64,000 nucleotides of DNA from Marinobacter vulgaris. Lineage in GTDB: Bacteria; Pseudomonadota; Gammaproteobacteria; Pseudomonadales; Oleiphilaceae. The stretch is taken from the NCBI RefSeq assembly GCF_003344045.1, contig NZ_QFWX01000003.1:434001-498000 (forward strand), written 5' to 3'. Made by a program: the position numbers and the translations under genes. The notes beneath the pieces were generated by a model that was given only the letters and a program-made list of their open reading frames with translations, had not been told where the DNA came from and made no database searches. Positions 55,907-64,000 of the stretch are shown one piece after another; position 1 is the stretch's first letter, and each line of letters begins with the position of its first letter.

Positions 55907-56566
55907 ATGGCCAAGAAAGCCAACAAGCAAAATGTCGATAAAGTCGTCAAGAAAGTGAACAAGGAGTTTGACAGGACGTCCTCACGAATTGAAAAGCTGA
56001 TTGATGAAGCTCTCAAACAGTTCGACGGCGTCCAGAACCAGATTCAGGAGCCGGTTCGCAAGCTTCTGAAAGAACTCGATGAACTTCGTGACCGTGAAAT
56101 GAAGCGCTTCAGCGAAGAGTATGAGCGCCGCCTGGGAGAATTCCACGAGTTGCAGAACAGCGTAATGGATCGCCTAGGCATCTCCAGCAAGGAAGCAAAA
56201 AAGGCAGGTAAAAAGCCCGCCAAATCAGCTCAGAAAAAGTCCGCTTCCACCAAAACAACGGCGAAGAAAGCCGCCAAGCCCAAATCAGGCGCCACCGCCG
56301 ATAGTCCGGCTTCTGCCACGAAAGCGACCCCCAAAAAGGCATCGGCAGCTGCGAAGAAATCGGCTGCGCCGAAGCCAAAAGACAAGAGTGACCTGACTCA
56401 GATAAAAGGTATCGGACCCGCCACTGCCAAAAAAATGAATGAGGCAGGTATTACCTCGGTGGACCAGATCGCCAATCCATCTGCAGAAGATCAGGAAAAA
56501 CTGCAGGCCTTTTCCAGCGTGAAGGGCTTTAGCACCTTCAGCGACGAAGCCAAGAAAGTTATTTGA
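55907..56566 (+). CDS. Coiled-coil, Lys/Ala-rich, helix-hairpin-helix protein
   Basis: The 219-aa protein has three parts: an N-terminal coiled coil (about 10-90), a Lys/Ala/Ser-rich, histone H1-like tail (about 95-160) and a C-terminal helix-hairpin-helix (LTQIKGIGPATAKKMNEAGI). It probably binds DNA; phasin-like roles are possible given the coiled coil. Its stop overlaps the ATG of the SelD fusion (TGATG), so the two are coupled. Confidence 0.87.
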   Translation: MAKKANKQNVDKVVKKVNKEFDRTSSRIEKLIDEALKQFDGVQNQIQEPVRKLLKELDELRDREMKRFSEEYERRLGEFHELQNSVMDRLGISSKEAKKAGKKPAKSAQKKSASTKTTAKKAAKPKSGATADSPASATKATPKKASAAAKKSAAPKPKDKSDLTQIKGIGPATAKKMNEAGITSVDQIANPSAEDQEKLQAFSSVKGFSTFSDEAKKVI

Positions 56567-58842
56567 TGCAACAATCCGAACAGCCTGTATTACGGGACAT
56601 CGTCCTGGTTGGCGGCGGGCACAGCCACGTCGGAGTTCTGAAGCGATTCGCCATGAATCCCGTTCCCGGTGTCCGCCTGACCCTCATCTGCAGAGACACC
56701 CATACCCCCTACTCCGGCATGCTGCCCGGCTATGTGGCCGGGCACTATTCCTACGATGACGTTCATATCGACCTGAGCAAGCTGGCCGAATTCGCCGGCG
56801 CGCGCTTCTACCGGGACGAAGCCATTGGCATCGACCGTTCCCGCAAGCGTGTCACTTGCCGCTCGCGGCCGGATGTGCCTTACGACATCCTCTCGGTGAA
56901 CATTGGTTCTTCCCCCCGCGTTGGCGACGTGGATGGGGCGAAGGAGCATGCGGTTCCGGTTAAACCGATCAACGGATTTAACAACCGCTGGCTGTCCCTG
57001 CTCTCCCGGCTGGAAAATCATGAAGGCCCGATGTCAGTGGCCGTGGTTGGTGCCGGTGCCGGTGGCGTGGAGCTGACCCTGGCCATGCAGTTCCGGCTGC
57101 GCAACGAACTTAAAATACGCGGCCACGATCCGGACCAACTGCACTTTCACCTGTTTGATGCGGAAAGCCAGATACTGCCCACCCATAACGAAAAAGTGCG
57201 AGCGGTGTTTGCTGACACACTGGCAAGCCGTGGCGTAAAGGTCCATCTGGGGTCTGCCGTTTCCAAGGTTGAAGCTAACCACGTGGCAACAGAGTCCGGG
57301 GACACGTACGCCGTTGATGAGGTACTTTGGGTCACCAGGGCTGGTGGACCACAGTGGCTGGAGGAAACCGGCCTGGCGCTGGACCCGGGTGGCTTTATCC
57401 GGGTCAGGGATACACTGCAGACGGAAACCGACGACGACATTTTCGCCGTTGGTGACATTGCCAATGTGGTGAATCACCCCCGAGAGAAAGCCGGTGTATT
57501 TGCCGTACGTCAGGGCCGCCCTCTGGCGGACAATCTCAAGCGTTACGCCCTGGGCAAAGCGGTCAAAGCCTTCAGCCCGCAGAAAAAGTGGCTGGCGCTG
57601 ATCAGCACCGGCGACAAATTTGCCGTGGCGTCCCGTGGCGATGTGTCCTTTGCCGGCAAGTGGGTGTGGCGCTGGAAGAACCAGATTGATAGACGCTTCA
57701 TGGCAAAGTTCAACGACCTTCCTGCCATGAAAGAGAACTCTGCCCTGCCCGACACCGGCGCAGCACAGAATGCCGAGGAAGCGTCCCAGGCGATATCCGC
57801 TGTCGCCATGCGCTGTGGCGGATGCGGAGCCAAAGTGGGTAGCACGGTATTGTCCCGGGCTCTTGGCGAATTACGCCCCATTGAGCGGGATGACATCCTG
57901 ATCGGCCTGCATGCGCCGGACGACGCCGCGGTGCTGACAGTGCCACCGGGCAAGGCGGTAGTGCATACCGTCGACTTCTTCCGTGCATTTATCGACGACC
58001 CCTACGTGTTTGGCCAGGTTGCCGCCAACCATGCACTGGGGGACGTGTTCGCCATGGGTGCTGAAGCCCAGAGCGCCACGGCAGTCGCAACCGTACCTTA
58101 CGGTATCGAATCCAAGGTGGAAGACGTCGTTTACCAGATGATGTCAGGGGCCGTGGAAGTGCTCAACGAAGCTGGTTGTGCGCTGGTGGGCGGCCATACC
58201 GGTGAGGGTCGGGAACTGGCACTGGGCTTTGCCGTGAACGGCTTCATCGATCCCGAAGAGGTGATGAGCAAGGGCGGCCTGCGGGCGGGTGATGTGCTTC
58301 TGCTGACCAAGCCCATCGGTACTGGCACCCTGTTCGCGGCCCATGCCAAGCTGGAGGCGAAGGGGCGCTGGATTGATGCGGCACTGGCATCGATGGTGCA
58401 GTCCAATAAAGCGGCTGCCCAATGCCTGCGGCGCTATGGTTCCAGAGCCTGCACCGATGTAACCGGGTTCGGCTTGCTGGGGCACCTTGTGGAAATGACC
58501 CGCCCATCGGGTGTAGACGCGGAGCTTGACCTGGGATCAATTCCCATCCTGCCCGGCGCCGAGGAAACCGCAGCAGCGGGCATTCTCAGCTCCCTGCAGC
58601 CGGCCAATATCCGCCTGCGGCGCGGCATCCGCGATCAGGAGAAGTGGGTCAAGCATCCCCGCTACCCGTTGATTTTTGATCCGCAGACTGCGGGTGGCTT
58701 ATTGGCCAGCGTGCCCGCCGATCAGGCCGAGGCCTGTGTCGAGGAACTCAAGGCGCTGGGCTATCCGCACACAGCCATCATCGGCCGTGTACTGCCCCAG
58801 GATGAGAGCGGCCCTATTGAGCCAATCACCCTCAGGGATTAA
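56566..58842 (+). CDS. selD: NADH dehydrogenase-like/SelD fusion, selenide water dikinase
   Basis: The 758-aa protein has an N-terminal FAD-dependent NADH dehydrogenase (VLVGGGHSHVGVL, VVGAGAGGVEL, DDIFAVGDIA) and a C-terminal SelD domain from about residue 410. The SelD active site is C420-G-A-K423 (Cys, not selenocysteine). SelD makes selenophosphate from selenide and ATP. The oxidoreductase half may supply reduced selenium. It ends tail to tail, 11 bases overlapping, with senB. Confidence 0.95.
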   Translation: MQQSEQPVLRDIVLVGGGHSHVGVLKRFAMNPVPGVRLTLICRDTHTPYSGMLPGYVAGHYSYDDVHIDLSKLAEFAGARFYRDEAIGIDRSRKRVTCRSRPDVPYDILSVNIGSSPRVGDVDGAKEHAVPVKPINGFNNRWLSLLSRLENHEGPMSVAVVGAGAGGVELTLAMQFRLRNELKIRGHDPDQLHFHLFDAESQILPTHNEKVRAVFADTLASRGVKVHLGSAVSKVEANHVATESGDTYAVDEVLWVTRAGGPQWLEETGLALDPGGFIRVRDTLQTETDDDIFAVGDIANVVNHPREKAGVFAVRQGRPLADNLKRYALGKAVKAFSPQKKWLALISTGDKFAVASRGDVSFAGKWVWRWKNQIDRRFMAKFNDLPAMKENSALPDTGAAQNAEEASQAISAVAMRCGGCGAKVGSTVLSRALGELRPIERDDILIGLHAPDDAAVLTVPPGKAVVHTVDFFRAFIDDPYVFGQVAANHALGDVFAMGAEAQSATAVATVPYGIESKVEDVVYQMMSGAVEVLNEAGCALVGGHTGEGRELALGFAVNGFIDPEEVMSKGGLRAGDVLLLTKPIGTGTLFAAHAKLEAKGRWIDAALASMVQSNKAAAQCLRRYGSRACTDVTGFGLLGHLVEMTRPSGVDAELDLGSIPILPGAEETAAAGILSSLQPANIRLRRGIRDQEKWVKHPRYPLIFDPQTAGGLLASVPADQAEACVEELKALGYPHTAIIGRVLPQDESGPIEPITLRD

Positions 58843-59806
58843 GCCGGGCACGTCCGGCTATTGCTCTTTCAACGGCTGTCAGTAACGAAGCCTGCTCCGC
58901 TTGCGGGGTAAAACCGCCGGCCAATTCCGTTACGCGCTTCACTAATTCCCCCAAAAAACCGGGGGAATTTTCTGCTCGCTGTAACAATCCAGCCAGCTCA
59001 GTGTCATCACCCACAGGGAAATACCCCGGATAATCATCGCCCAGCAGTCCGATATTGCCGGAGATATCCGAGGCAATTACCGGAAGGCCAGCACGGCAGG
59101 CTTCAGAGACAACATTGGCACCGCCTTCCATCACCGAACTGATCACCATGGCGCGGGAACGGTTCATCAGCTGCTGGATGGCGGGCTTGTCCACCTCCCC
59201 GAGCCACTGGAAGCGGCGGTTGGCGTCCTGCTCAGCAAGGGCTTTGTGCTCCCACTCCGGTGTGTGAGCCTTGCCGGCGTTGATCACCCGAATGGCGGAG
59301 CTCTCAGGCAGGTGACGGGCTGCCAATGCGGCTCTCAGCGGGTCTTTCTCGTAGCGGAGATGACCGATAACGCAGATATCAAAACCTTCTTTTGGGCCTG
59401 GTTCGGCCGTGGGCCTGTCTGCCGACTGGAGAACCGTGGTGAGCTTGGTAGTGAAGCGCTCGGGAATGTCCTGGTTGACCCGGTGATGAAGCCCGATCAG
59501 GCAGTCAGCCAGGCTCATGGATTCATGGGTAATGTCAGGAAAGCGGTGTTGATGGTCGTAGATATCGGTGCCGGTGAGCACAACGATCAGCGGCGTGTCC
59601 GGATACTTTGCCCGGAAACGCACCACCGCCTGGTGACTTCGCCAGGCGTGAAGGGCAATAAACAGGTCGCAGGGTTCGTTGTTGTATTCAGTCACAATAT
59701 CCACGTGGTGTCCGGCCTGCTCAAGCAACCGGCTCCAGCGCTCTGCCGTTGCCCGGTTTCCGAGTCTGGAGCCGGGGGGTGCTGGCGTGATCAGGATGAT
59801 GTTCAT
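58832..59806 (-). CDS. senB: SenB, selenosugar synthase (TIGR04348-type glycosyltransferase)
   Basis: The 324-aa protein matches SenB of selenoneine biosynthesis: TPAPPGSRLGNRATAERWS, DLFIALHAWRSHQAVVRF, VVLTGTDIYDH, VIGHLRYEKDPLRAALAARH, SSVMEGGANVVSEA and GNIGLLGDDYPGYFPVGDD. SenB uses selenophosphate and a UDP-sugar to make a selenosugar. Its place next to the SelD fusion supports the assignment. No signal peptide. Confidence 0.88.
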   Translation of the reverse strand: MNIILITPAPPGSRLGNRATAERWSRLLEQAGHHVDIVTEYNNEPCDLFIALHAWRSHQAVVRFRAKYPDTPLIVVLTGTDIYDHQHRFPDITHESMSLADCLIGLHHRVNQDIPERFTTKLTTVLQSADRPTAEPGPKEGFDICVIGHLRYEKDPLRAALAARHLPESSAIRVINAGKAHTPEWEHKALAEQDANRRFQWLGEVDKPAIQQLMNRSRAMVISSVMEGGANVVSEACRAGLPVIASDISGNIGLLGDDYPGYFPVGDDTELAGLLQRAENSPGFLGELVKRVTELAGGFTPQAEQASLLTAVERAIAGRARLNP

Positions 59807-59981
59807 GGCTAACGGGCTCCGGAAAAATCTTCATTTTTGATGGATATCGATAACCTGTTTATCCGATTGAATCGTATAGCTGTTCAGAGTTGGGGTAAAT
59901 CACGTTATCCTGACCTGCTTTCGGCTGCTCGCCAGCCTGATTACTTTTCGCAACACAATCCCAACCTAAGAGGAAATTCAA

Positions 59982-60851
59982 ATGGCTTTGAATTTTATAC
60001 GGAAATTCGCACTGATCAGCATGATGGCTTTGACAGTTTCCGCAACGGCTTCAGCACAGACCCTCGTGTTCACTGCGATACCGGATGAAGACGAAACCAA
60101 ATTGGTCGAGCGCTTCAAGGGCATTGCCGATTACCTGTCTGGCGAGCTTGATGTAGAGGTTCGCTATATCCCGGTAAAGTCCTATGCTGCGGCTATTTCA
60201 GCGTTCCGAAATAATCAGGTCCAACTGGCCTGGTTTGGCGGACTCTCAGGCGTCCAGGCGCGGGAACTGGTGACGGGCTCGGAAGCCATTGCTCAGGGCG
60301 TAGAGGATAAGGCGTTCTACACCCATTTCATTGCCCATAAAAACACTGGCCTTGATGAAATGGAGGAGCTGTCGGACGAGCTCCGCGGCAAAACCTTTAC
60401 CTTCGGTTCCAAGGGTTCCACGTCCGGACGCCTCATTCCGGAATACTACATCCGCGAAGCCTTTGATGAGAGCCCGGAAGAGGTTTTCAGCCGGGTTGGT
60501 TTTAGTGGCAACCATACCCGCACTCTTCGCCTGGTCGAGTCCGGTACCTACGATGTGGGCGCCATCAACTTCTCTGTCTGGGATAAGGAAATGGAGAACG
60601 ACAACATTGATACAGATGCGGTCAAAGTGATCTGGACAACGCCTTCCTACCCCAACTATCAGTGGACCATTCGTGGCGACGTCAATGAACGCTTCGGCGA
60701 AGGCTTTTCACAGCGTGTTCAGGAAGCACTGCTGGCAATGGATGCCCCCGAGCTGCTCGAGAGCTTTCCGCGCAGTGGCTTCATCCCGGTTGCCAATGAC
60801 GCCTATGAGCCAATCCGGGTTGTCGGCAAGCAGATTGGAATTATCGATTAA
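59982..60851 (+). CDS. Periplasmic binding protein of PhnD type, putative selenium oxyanion transport
   Basis: The 289-aa precursor has a signal peptide (ALISMMALTVSATASA) and a PhnD/PBP2 pattern (AWFGGLSGVQARELV, FGSKGSTSGRLIPEYY). It closely resembles proteins annotated as putative selenate ABC transporter substrate-binding proteins, which accompany SelD fusions. The ligand is not proved and could be another oxyanion. AGAGGAAA precedes the ATG; the stop overlaps the next start (TAATG). Confidence 0.9.
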   Translation: MALNFIRKFALISMMALTVSATASAQTLVFTAIPDEDETKLVERFKGIADYLSGELDVEVRYIPVKSYAAAISAFRNNQVQLAWFGGLSGVQARELVTGSEAIAQGVEDKAFYTHFIAHKNTGLDEMEELSDELRGKTFTFGSKGSTSGRLIPEYYIREAFDESPEEVFSRVGFSGNHTRTLRLVESGTYDVGAINFSVWDKEMENDNIDTDAVKVIWTTPSYPNYQWTIRGDVNERFGEGFSQRVQEALLAMDAPELLESFPRSGFIPVANDAYEPIRVVGKQIGIID

Positions 60852-61501
60852 TGTCAGGATTTGATCTAACCGGACTGACAGCATCGTTTGGCGGGGAGCG
60901 GGTCATAGGCCCGCTATCGCTTAGCGTCAGGGAGGGCGACCGCGTCGCCCTCGTTGGCCGCAGCGGTGCCGGCAAGTCAACGCTGATCAACCTGATACAC
61001 CAGCAGGTTCAGGGCCATTCATCCCTGGTGCCCCAGAATCTGGGCCTGGTGAATGCATTGCAGGTTTTCCATAACGTGTATATGGGGCGGCTGGATGCCA
61101 ATGCCACCTGGTACAACACACTCACACTGGTACGGCCTTTTGCGAGGGACAGCCGCGAGGTAAAAGCGTTGCTGGAAGAGCTGGCCATGCCGGAAAAAGT
61201 CTGGATTCCGGCCGCATCGCTGTCGGGCGGCCAACGGCAGCGGGTTGCCATTGCCCGGGCCCTGTACCGCAAAGCCGACCTGTTACTCGCGGACGAGCCG
61301 GTCTCGGCACTGGATGGCCCGACCGCCCACCTGGTCATGAAGCTGCTCAAACAGCGTTTTCGCACCAGTGTCATTGCCCTCCACGATGTGGAGCTGGCCC
61401 TGGCCTATTGCACGCGCATTGTCGGTATCCAGGACGGGCAGGTCGCACTGGACGAGCCCAGCGACAAGCTGACCCCGGCAGACATCATGCCGCTCTACTG
61501 A
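60851..61501 (+). CDS. ABC transporter ATP-binding protein, PhnC-like
   Basis: The 216-aa protein has VGRSGAGKSTLI (Walker A), LSGGQRQRVAIARAL (signature) and LLLADEPVSALD (Walker B). It lies between the binding protein and permease genes, with an overlapping start, so it belongs to the same putative selenium oxyanion importer. Confidence 0.95.
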   Translation: MSGFDLTGLTASFGGERVIGPLSLSVREGDRVALVGRSGAGKSTLINLIHQQVQGHSSLVPQNLGLVNALQVFHNVYMGRLDANATWYNTLTLVRPFARDSREVKALLEELAMPEKVWIPAASLSGGQRQRVAIARALYRKADLLLADEPVSALDGPTAHLVMKLLKQRFRTSVIALHDVELALAYCTRIVGIQDGQVALDEPSDKLTPADIMPLY

Positions 61502-61517
61502 ACCAGAAACCCTATCT

Positions 61518-62984
61518 ATGTTGTCTTCACCAACCGTGAGAACCAGCCTGATTTTTACCGCCATTGCTCTGGTGGGGCTGGTGTTTGCGGATATTGCCAT
61601 CACTGCCGCCAACCCCTGGAAAGATCTGGGGCGTTTTTTCCTGGGCGTGGTGACTCCGGATTTCTTCAGTACCCAGGGTCTGGCCACCGCCCTGCTCCGC
61701 ACCGTTGCCTTTGCATTCGTGGGGGTAGCCCTTGGCAGTGTCTGCGGTTTCCTGCTTGCGCTGGTTTATCGCGCCTATCCGGTGCGCATCTTCTGTGCTT
61801 TTGTCCGGGCTATCCATGAGCTTTTCTGGGCACTGATATTCCTTCAGTTTTTCGGGTTTCATCCCCTGACCGGTGTGCTGGCAATCGCCATTCCCTACTC
61901 CGGTATTTTTGCCAAGGTCTATTCCGAAATCCTAGAAGAGGCGGACCCGGAGCCGGGACGCCTGTTGCCACCGGGTACCGGCGTAATCTCTGCCTTTTTG
62001 TATGCCCGCATTCCGGATTGCTGGGTTCAGATGCGCACCTATACCGCCTATCGCCTGGAGTGCGGCCTTCGCTCCAGCGCCATTCTGGGTTTCGTGGGGC
62101 TGCCAACGCTCGGTTTTTACCTGGAATCCGCGTTTTCCCAGGGCCATTACTCCGACGCCGGTGCCATGCTCATCCTGTTCTATGTGCTGATTGCCACTCT
62201 GCCGCTGTGGGTTAAACCCAAGCTTTTGCCGGTGTATATTCTGGGTGCGCCTTTTTTCCTGGGTGACGGTATGCCCATTGTCTGGGGCAACGTGGCCCGG
62301 TTCTTTACCGAGGATATTGTTCCCTCCCCCCTGAAAAACGAAGAGGGCTGGGCTGGTATGGGCGCCTGGTTTGGCGATCTGTTTATCAATCAGGCCCTGC
62401 CCGGTATCTGGAATACGGTGATACTGACCCAGATTGCTCTGGTGGCGACGGGGATCATCGCTTTGCTCGCGTTCCCGCTGATTTCCACACACTTTGGAAG
62501 GCCAGTGCGCCGGACCGGTGGCCACGTGTTCCTGGTGATCATGCGTTCAACGCCGGAATACATTCTCGCCTATATCCTCCTGCAGCTATGGGGGCCATCA
62601 ATGCTGCCTGCGGTGGTTGCGCTGGCGTTGCATAACGGCGGCATCATCGGTCATCTGATTGGCCGTCAGTCCAGCTCTATCATCCTGCGGCCGGATGCTC
62701 CAACGGGGGTTAACCGATACACCTACGAGCTGGTGCCCCGTGTGTACCGGTCGTTCCTGGCATTCCTGTTTTACCGGTGGGAAATCATCATGCGGGAAAC
62801 CGCCATCCTGGGTATTCTGGGCATCTATACCCTCGGCTTCTATGTCGACAGTGCCATCCAGAACATCCAGTTCGACAAGGCCATGGTGCTGATCCTGATC
62901 ACCGCCTCCCTGAATATCGGCGTTGATATCCTGGGCCGGTTTATCCGCAAGAAGCTCGCGCTGCAGACCATGCCAACCTGCTAG
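61518..62984 (+). CDS. ABC transporter permease, fused double PhnE-like
   Basis: The 488-aa protein contains two PhnE-type permease units in tandem: residues about 1-235 and about 290-488. Each has the EAA-like cytoplasmic loop (e.g. YRLECGLRSSAILGFVG, FYRWEIIMRETAILGILG). Fusing the two halves gives a one-gene permease that can pair with the upstream ATPase. Confidence 0.92.
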   Translation: MLSSPTVRTSLIFTAIALVGLVFADIAITAANPWKDLGRFFLGVVTPDFFSTQGLATALLRTVAFAFVGVALGSVCGFLLALVYRAYPVRIFCAFVRAIHELFWALIFLQFFGFHPLTGVLAIAIPYSGIFAKVYSEILEEADPEPGRLLPPGTGVISAFLYARIPDCWVQMRTYTAYRLECGLRSSAILGFVGLPTLGFYLESAFSQGHYSDAGAMLILFYVLIATLPLWVKPKLLPVYILGAPFFLGDGMPIVWGNVARFFTEDIVPSPLKNEEGWAGMGAWFGDLFINQALPGIWNTVILTQIALVATGIIALLAFPLISTHFGRPVRRTGGHVFLVIMRSTPEYILAYILLQLWGPSMLPAVVALALHNGGIIGHLIGRQSSSIILRPDAPTGVNRYTYELVPRVYRSFLAFLFYRWEIIMRETAILGILGIYTLGFYVDSAIQNIQFDKAMVLILITASLNIGVDILGRFIRKKLALQTMPTC

Positions 62985-62990
62985 CACGAG

Positions 62991-63473
62991 TCACCCGCGA
63001 CCCTCGGCCCTGAACGTCAATTTCACGGGCATCCCGGGCTTGTTGTCGATGCCCGTTTGCAGATCAATCCGCCAGGTCATCGTCGGGTCGGTCGTGCAGA
63101 AAGGTGCCGTAAACCGTGCCTGCCACAGGCTCTTCTGGCTGTCCCGAGCCCGGCCTGCACGCGTCATCGGAACCGGGTATTCCCCCAAGTACATGGATTC
63201 GCCACGCAACACCGCCAACAGCCTGGGCAGATGCGCATCCGTCTTCAGGGTTAGCCGATACTCGGTGCCTTCAGCCTGAACACCATCTTTTTCCAGATGA
63301 GCCTCCCAACGAGTGCCCTGTTGTGTCCATTGGCACGTATCATTGAGCAGATCGCATTTCACAGCATTCGCACCGGAAGCGCTGTTGGGGTCCGACATCA
63401 GCCAGCGTGGCCCGAACAGTCCCAGGGCGACCACGCCTGCGACAACAACGACAGCAATAATGGCTTTCAACAC
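62991..63473 (-). CDS. Membrane-anchored hypothetical protein, 160 aa
   Basis: The start is set by the ribosome-binding site: GGAGGA lies six bases before a GTG at 63473, giving a protein that begins with a membrane segment (AIIAVVVVAGVVALGLFG) and a periplasmic part of about 135 aa with three cysteines. A longer frame to an ATG at 63500 is less likely. No family recognised. Convergent with the permease gene, six bases apart. Confidence 0.8.
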   Translation of the reverse strand: MLKAIIAVVVVAGVVALGLFGPRWLMSDPNSASGANAVKCDLLNDTCQWTQQGTRWEAHLEKDGVQAEGTEYRLTLKTDAHLPRLLAVLRGESMYLGEYPVPMTRAGRARDSQKSLWQARFTAPFCTTDPTMTWRIDLQTGIDNKPGMPVKLTFRAEGRG

Positions 63474-63594
63474 ATCCACTCCTCCAGGGTGATCAGGCAT
63501 TATGGGGATCATTGCTGCCGAGGCAAAGCTTTCTAAATCAGCGCCGGTCGTGAGAAAATACCGCGCTTTGATTCACCACCAACAGGATAAGCCC

Positions 63595-64000
63595 GTGCAA
63601 CCGGATATCTCCGTAAAGCACCTCAACAAAGTCTATGCTGATGGTTTCAGGGCCCTCAAAGACATCAATCTCGACATTGAACGCGGCGAAATCTTTGCCC
63701 TTCTTGGCCCGAACGGTGCCGGCAAGACCACACTGATCAGCATCATCTGCGGCATCGCAAATATATCCAGCGGGGAAGTAAAGGCCGCCGGATATGACAT
63801 CGTCAAGGATTACCGCAAGGCCCGGGAAAGCATCGGCCTGGTGCCCCAGGAACTCCACACCGACTCCTTTGAAACCGTATGGGGTGCAGTCTCTTTCAGT
63901 CGCGGCCTTTTTGGCAAGCCGCCGGCGCCTGAGCATATCGAAAAAGTACTGAAAGATCTGTCCCTGTGGGACAAGCGAAACAGCCGCATCATGTCCCTGT
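63595..64000 (+). CDS. ABC transporter ATP-binding protein, 3' end cut by window edge
   Basis: The visible 135 codons start at GTG 63595, after AGGA, and contain [18 protein letters not shown] (Walker A) and VPQEL (Q-loop). Family is the ABC-2 exporter type (YadG-like). The permease partner should lie just past the right edge. Confidence 0.87.
   Translation, partial: MQPDISVKHLNKVYADGFRALKDINLDIERGEIFALLGPNGAGKTTLISIICGIANISSGEVKAAGYDIVKDYRKARESIGLVPQELHTDSFETVWGAVSFSRGLFGKPPAPEHIEKVLKDLSLWDKRNSRIMSL

Noticed and set aside
63538-63936. 132-codon minus-strand ORF at the right edge
   Set aside because: The opposite strand encodes a clear ABC ATPase with Walker A, so this is a shadow frame.
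1-64000. tRNA, rRNA, CRISPR arrays, insertion sequences, prophage genes and replication origin
   Set aside because: None was seen by reading the intergenic regions and coding frames; short or degenerate copies could have been missed without a search tool.

Overview
The window looks like a chromosomal stretch of a marine gammaproteobacterium, most likely Marinobacter or a close relative. This is inferred from the gene set (complete Sox thiosulfate oxidation, a GlgA/B/C/P-MalQ-GH57 glycogen block, AcpH, TrkH, a SelD fusion with SenB) and from generally GC-rich coding sequence. No database search was possible. No rRNA, tRNA, CRISPR array, insertion sequence or prophage was seen.

Layout. (1) 1-10030, minus strand: two giant, tandem, beta-rich proteins of unknown function, one of 2451 aa and one of at least 886 codons that leaves the window on the left. 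(2) 10031-19650: a patchwork of accessory genes. It holds an AT-rich intergenic region, a secreted serine hydrolase, a higBA toxin-antitoxin pair, a DUF2141 protein, an unknown gene coupled to a small ORF with a nine-C tract, a possible papain-fold protein divergent from an ATP-grasp enzyme, a secreted HExxH protein and a small cytochrome c. (3) 19652-28740, minus strand: soxC-D-X-Y-Z-A-(SoxXA-binding)-B followed by DsrE-like, GlcG/HbpS-like, DsbG-like and metallo-beta-lactamase genes. A good promoter with a palindrome at the predicted start point lies in front of soxC, and a second, divergent metallo-beta-lactamase gene follows. (4) 30016-34667: a RES/Xre toxin-antitoxin pair, a periplasmic retropepsin-like protein, AcpH, a small outer-membrane barrel and TrkH. 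(5) 34671-49072: glycogen metabolism. A minus-strand set runs glgC, GH57, malQ, PilZ, SDR, phosphorylase; a divergent plus-strand set runs glgB, glgA, second phosphorylase. (6) 49092-55861: an esterase, an acyltransferase, RecQ, a DUF4442 protein, a GNAT-nitrilase fusion and a PilZ-like protein. (7) 55907-62984: a Lys/Ala-rich helix-hairpin-helix protein, then a selenium block: an NADH dehydrogenase-SelD fusion, SenB (selenosugar synthase) and a PhnDCE-like transporter of the kind annotated as selenate uptake. (8) 62991-64000: a membrane-anchored unknown and the start of an ABC ATPase cut by the right edge.

How the genes work together. The Sox enzymes would oxidise thiosulfate in the periplasm, with SoxCD allowing complete oxidation; the accessory thiol and heme proteins probably keep SoxYZ and the cytochromes active. 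The glycogen block covers ADP-glucose synthesis, chain elongation, branching, phosphorolysis and chain disproportionation; a PilZ protein inside it suggests a c-di-GMP link. The selenium block combines uptake, selenophosphate synthesis and selenosugar synthesis, but no selenoneine synthase gene (senA) is present here.

The strongest leads for something undescribed are the giant tandem proteins, the selenium block without senA, the papain-like/ATP-grasp divergent pair and the small ORF with the C9 tract. Minus-strand gene 1-2659 and plus-strand gene 63595-64000 are edge-truncated; for the first I checked the whole frame and found no stop codon.
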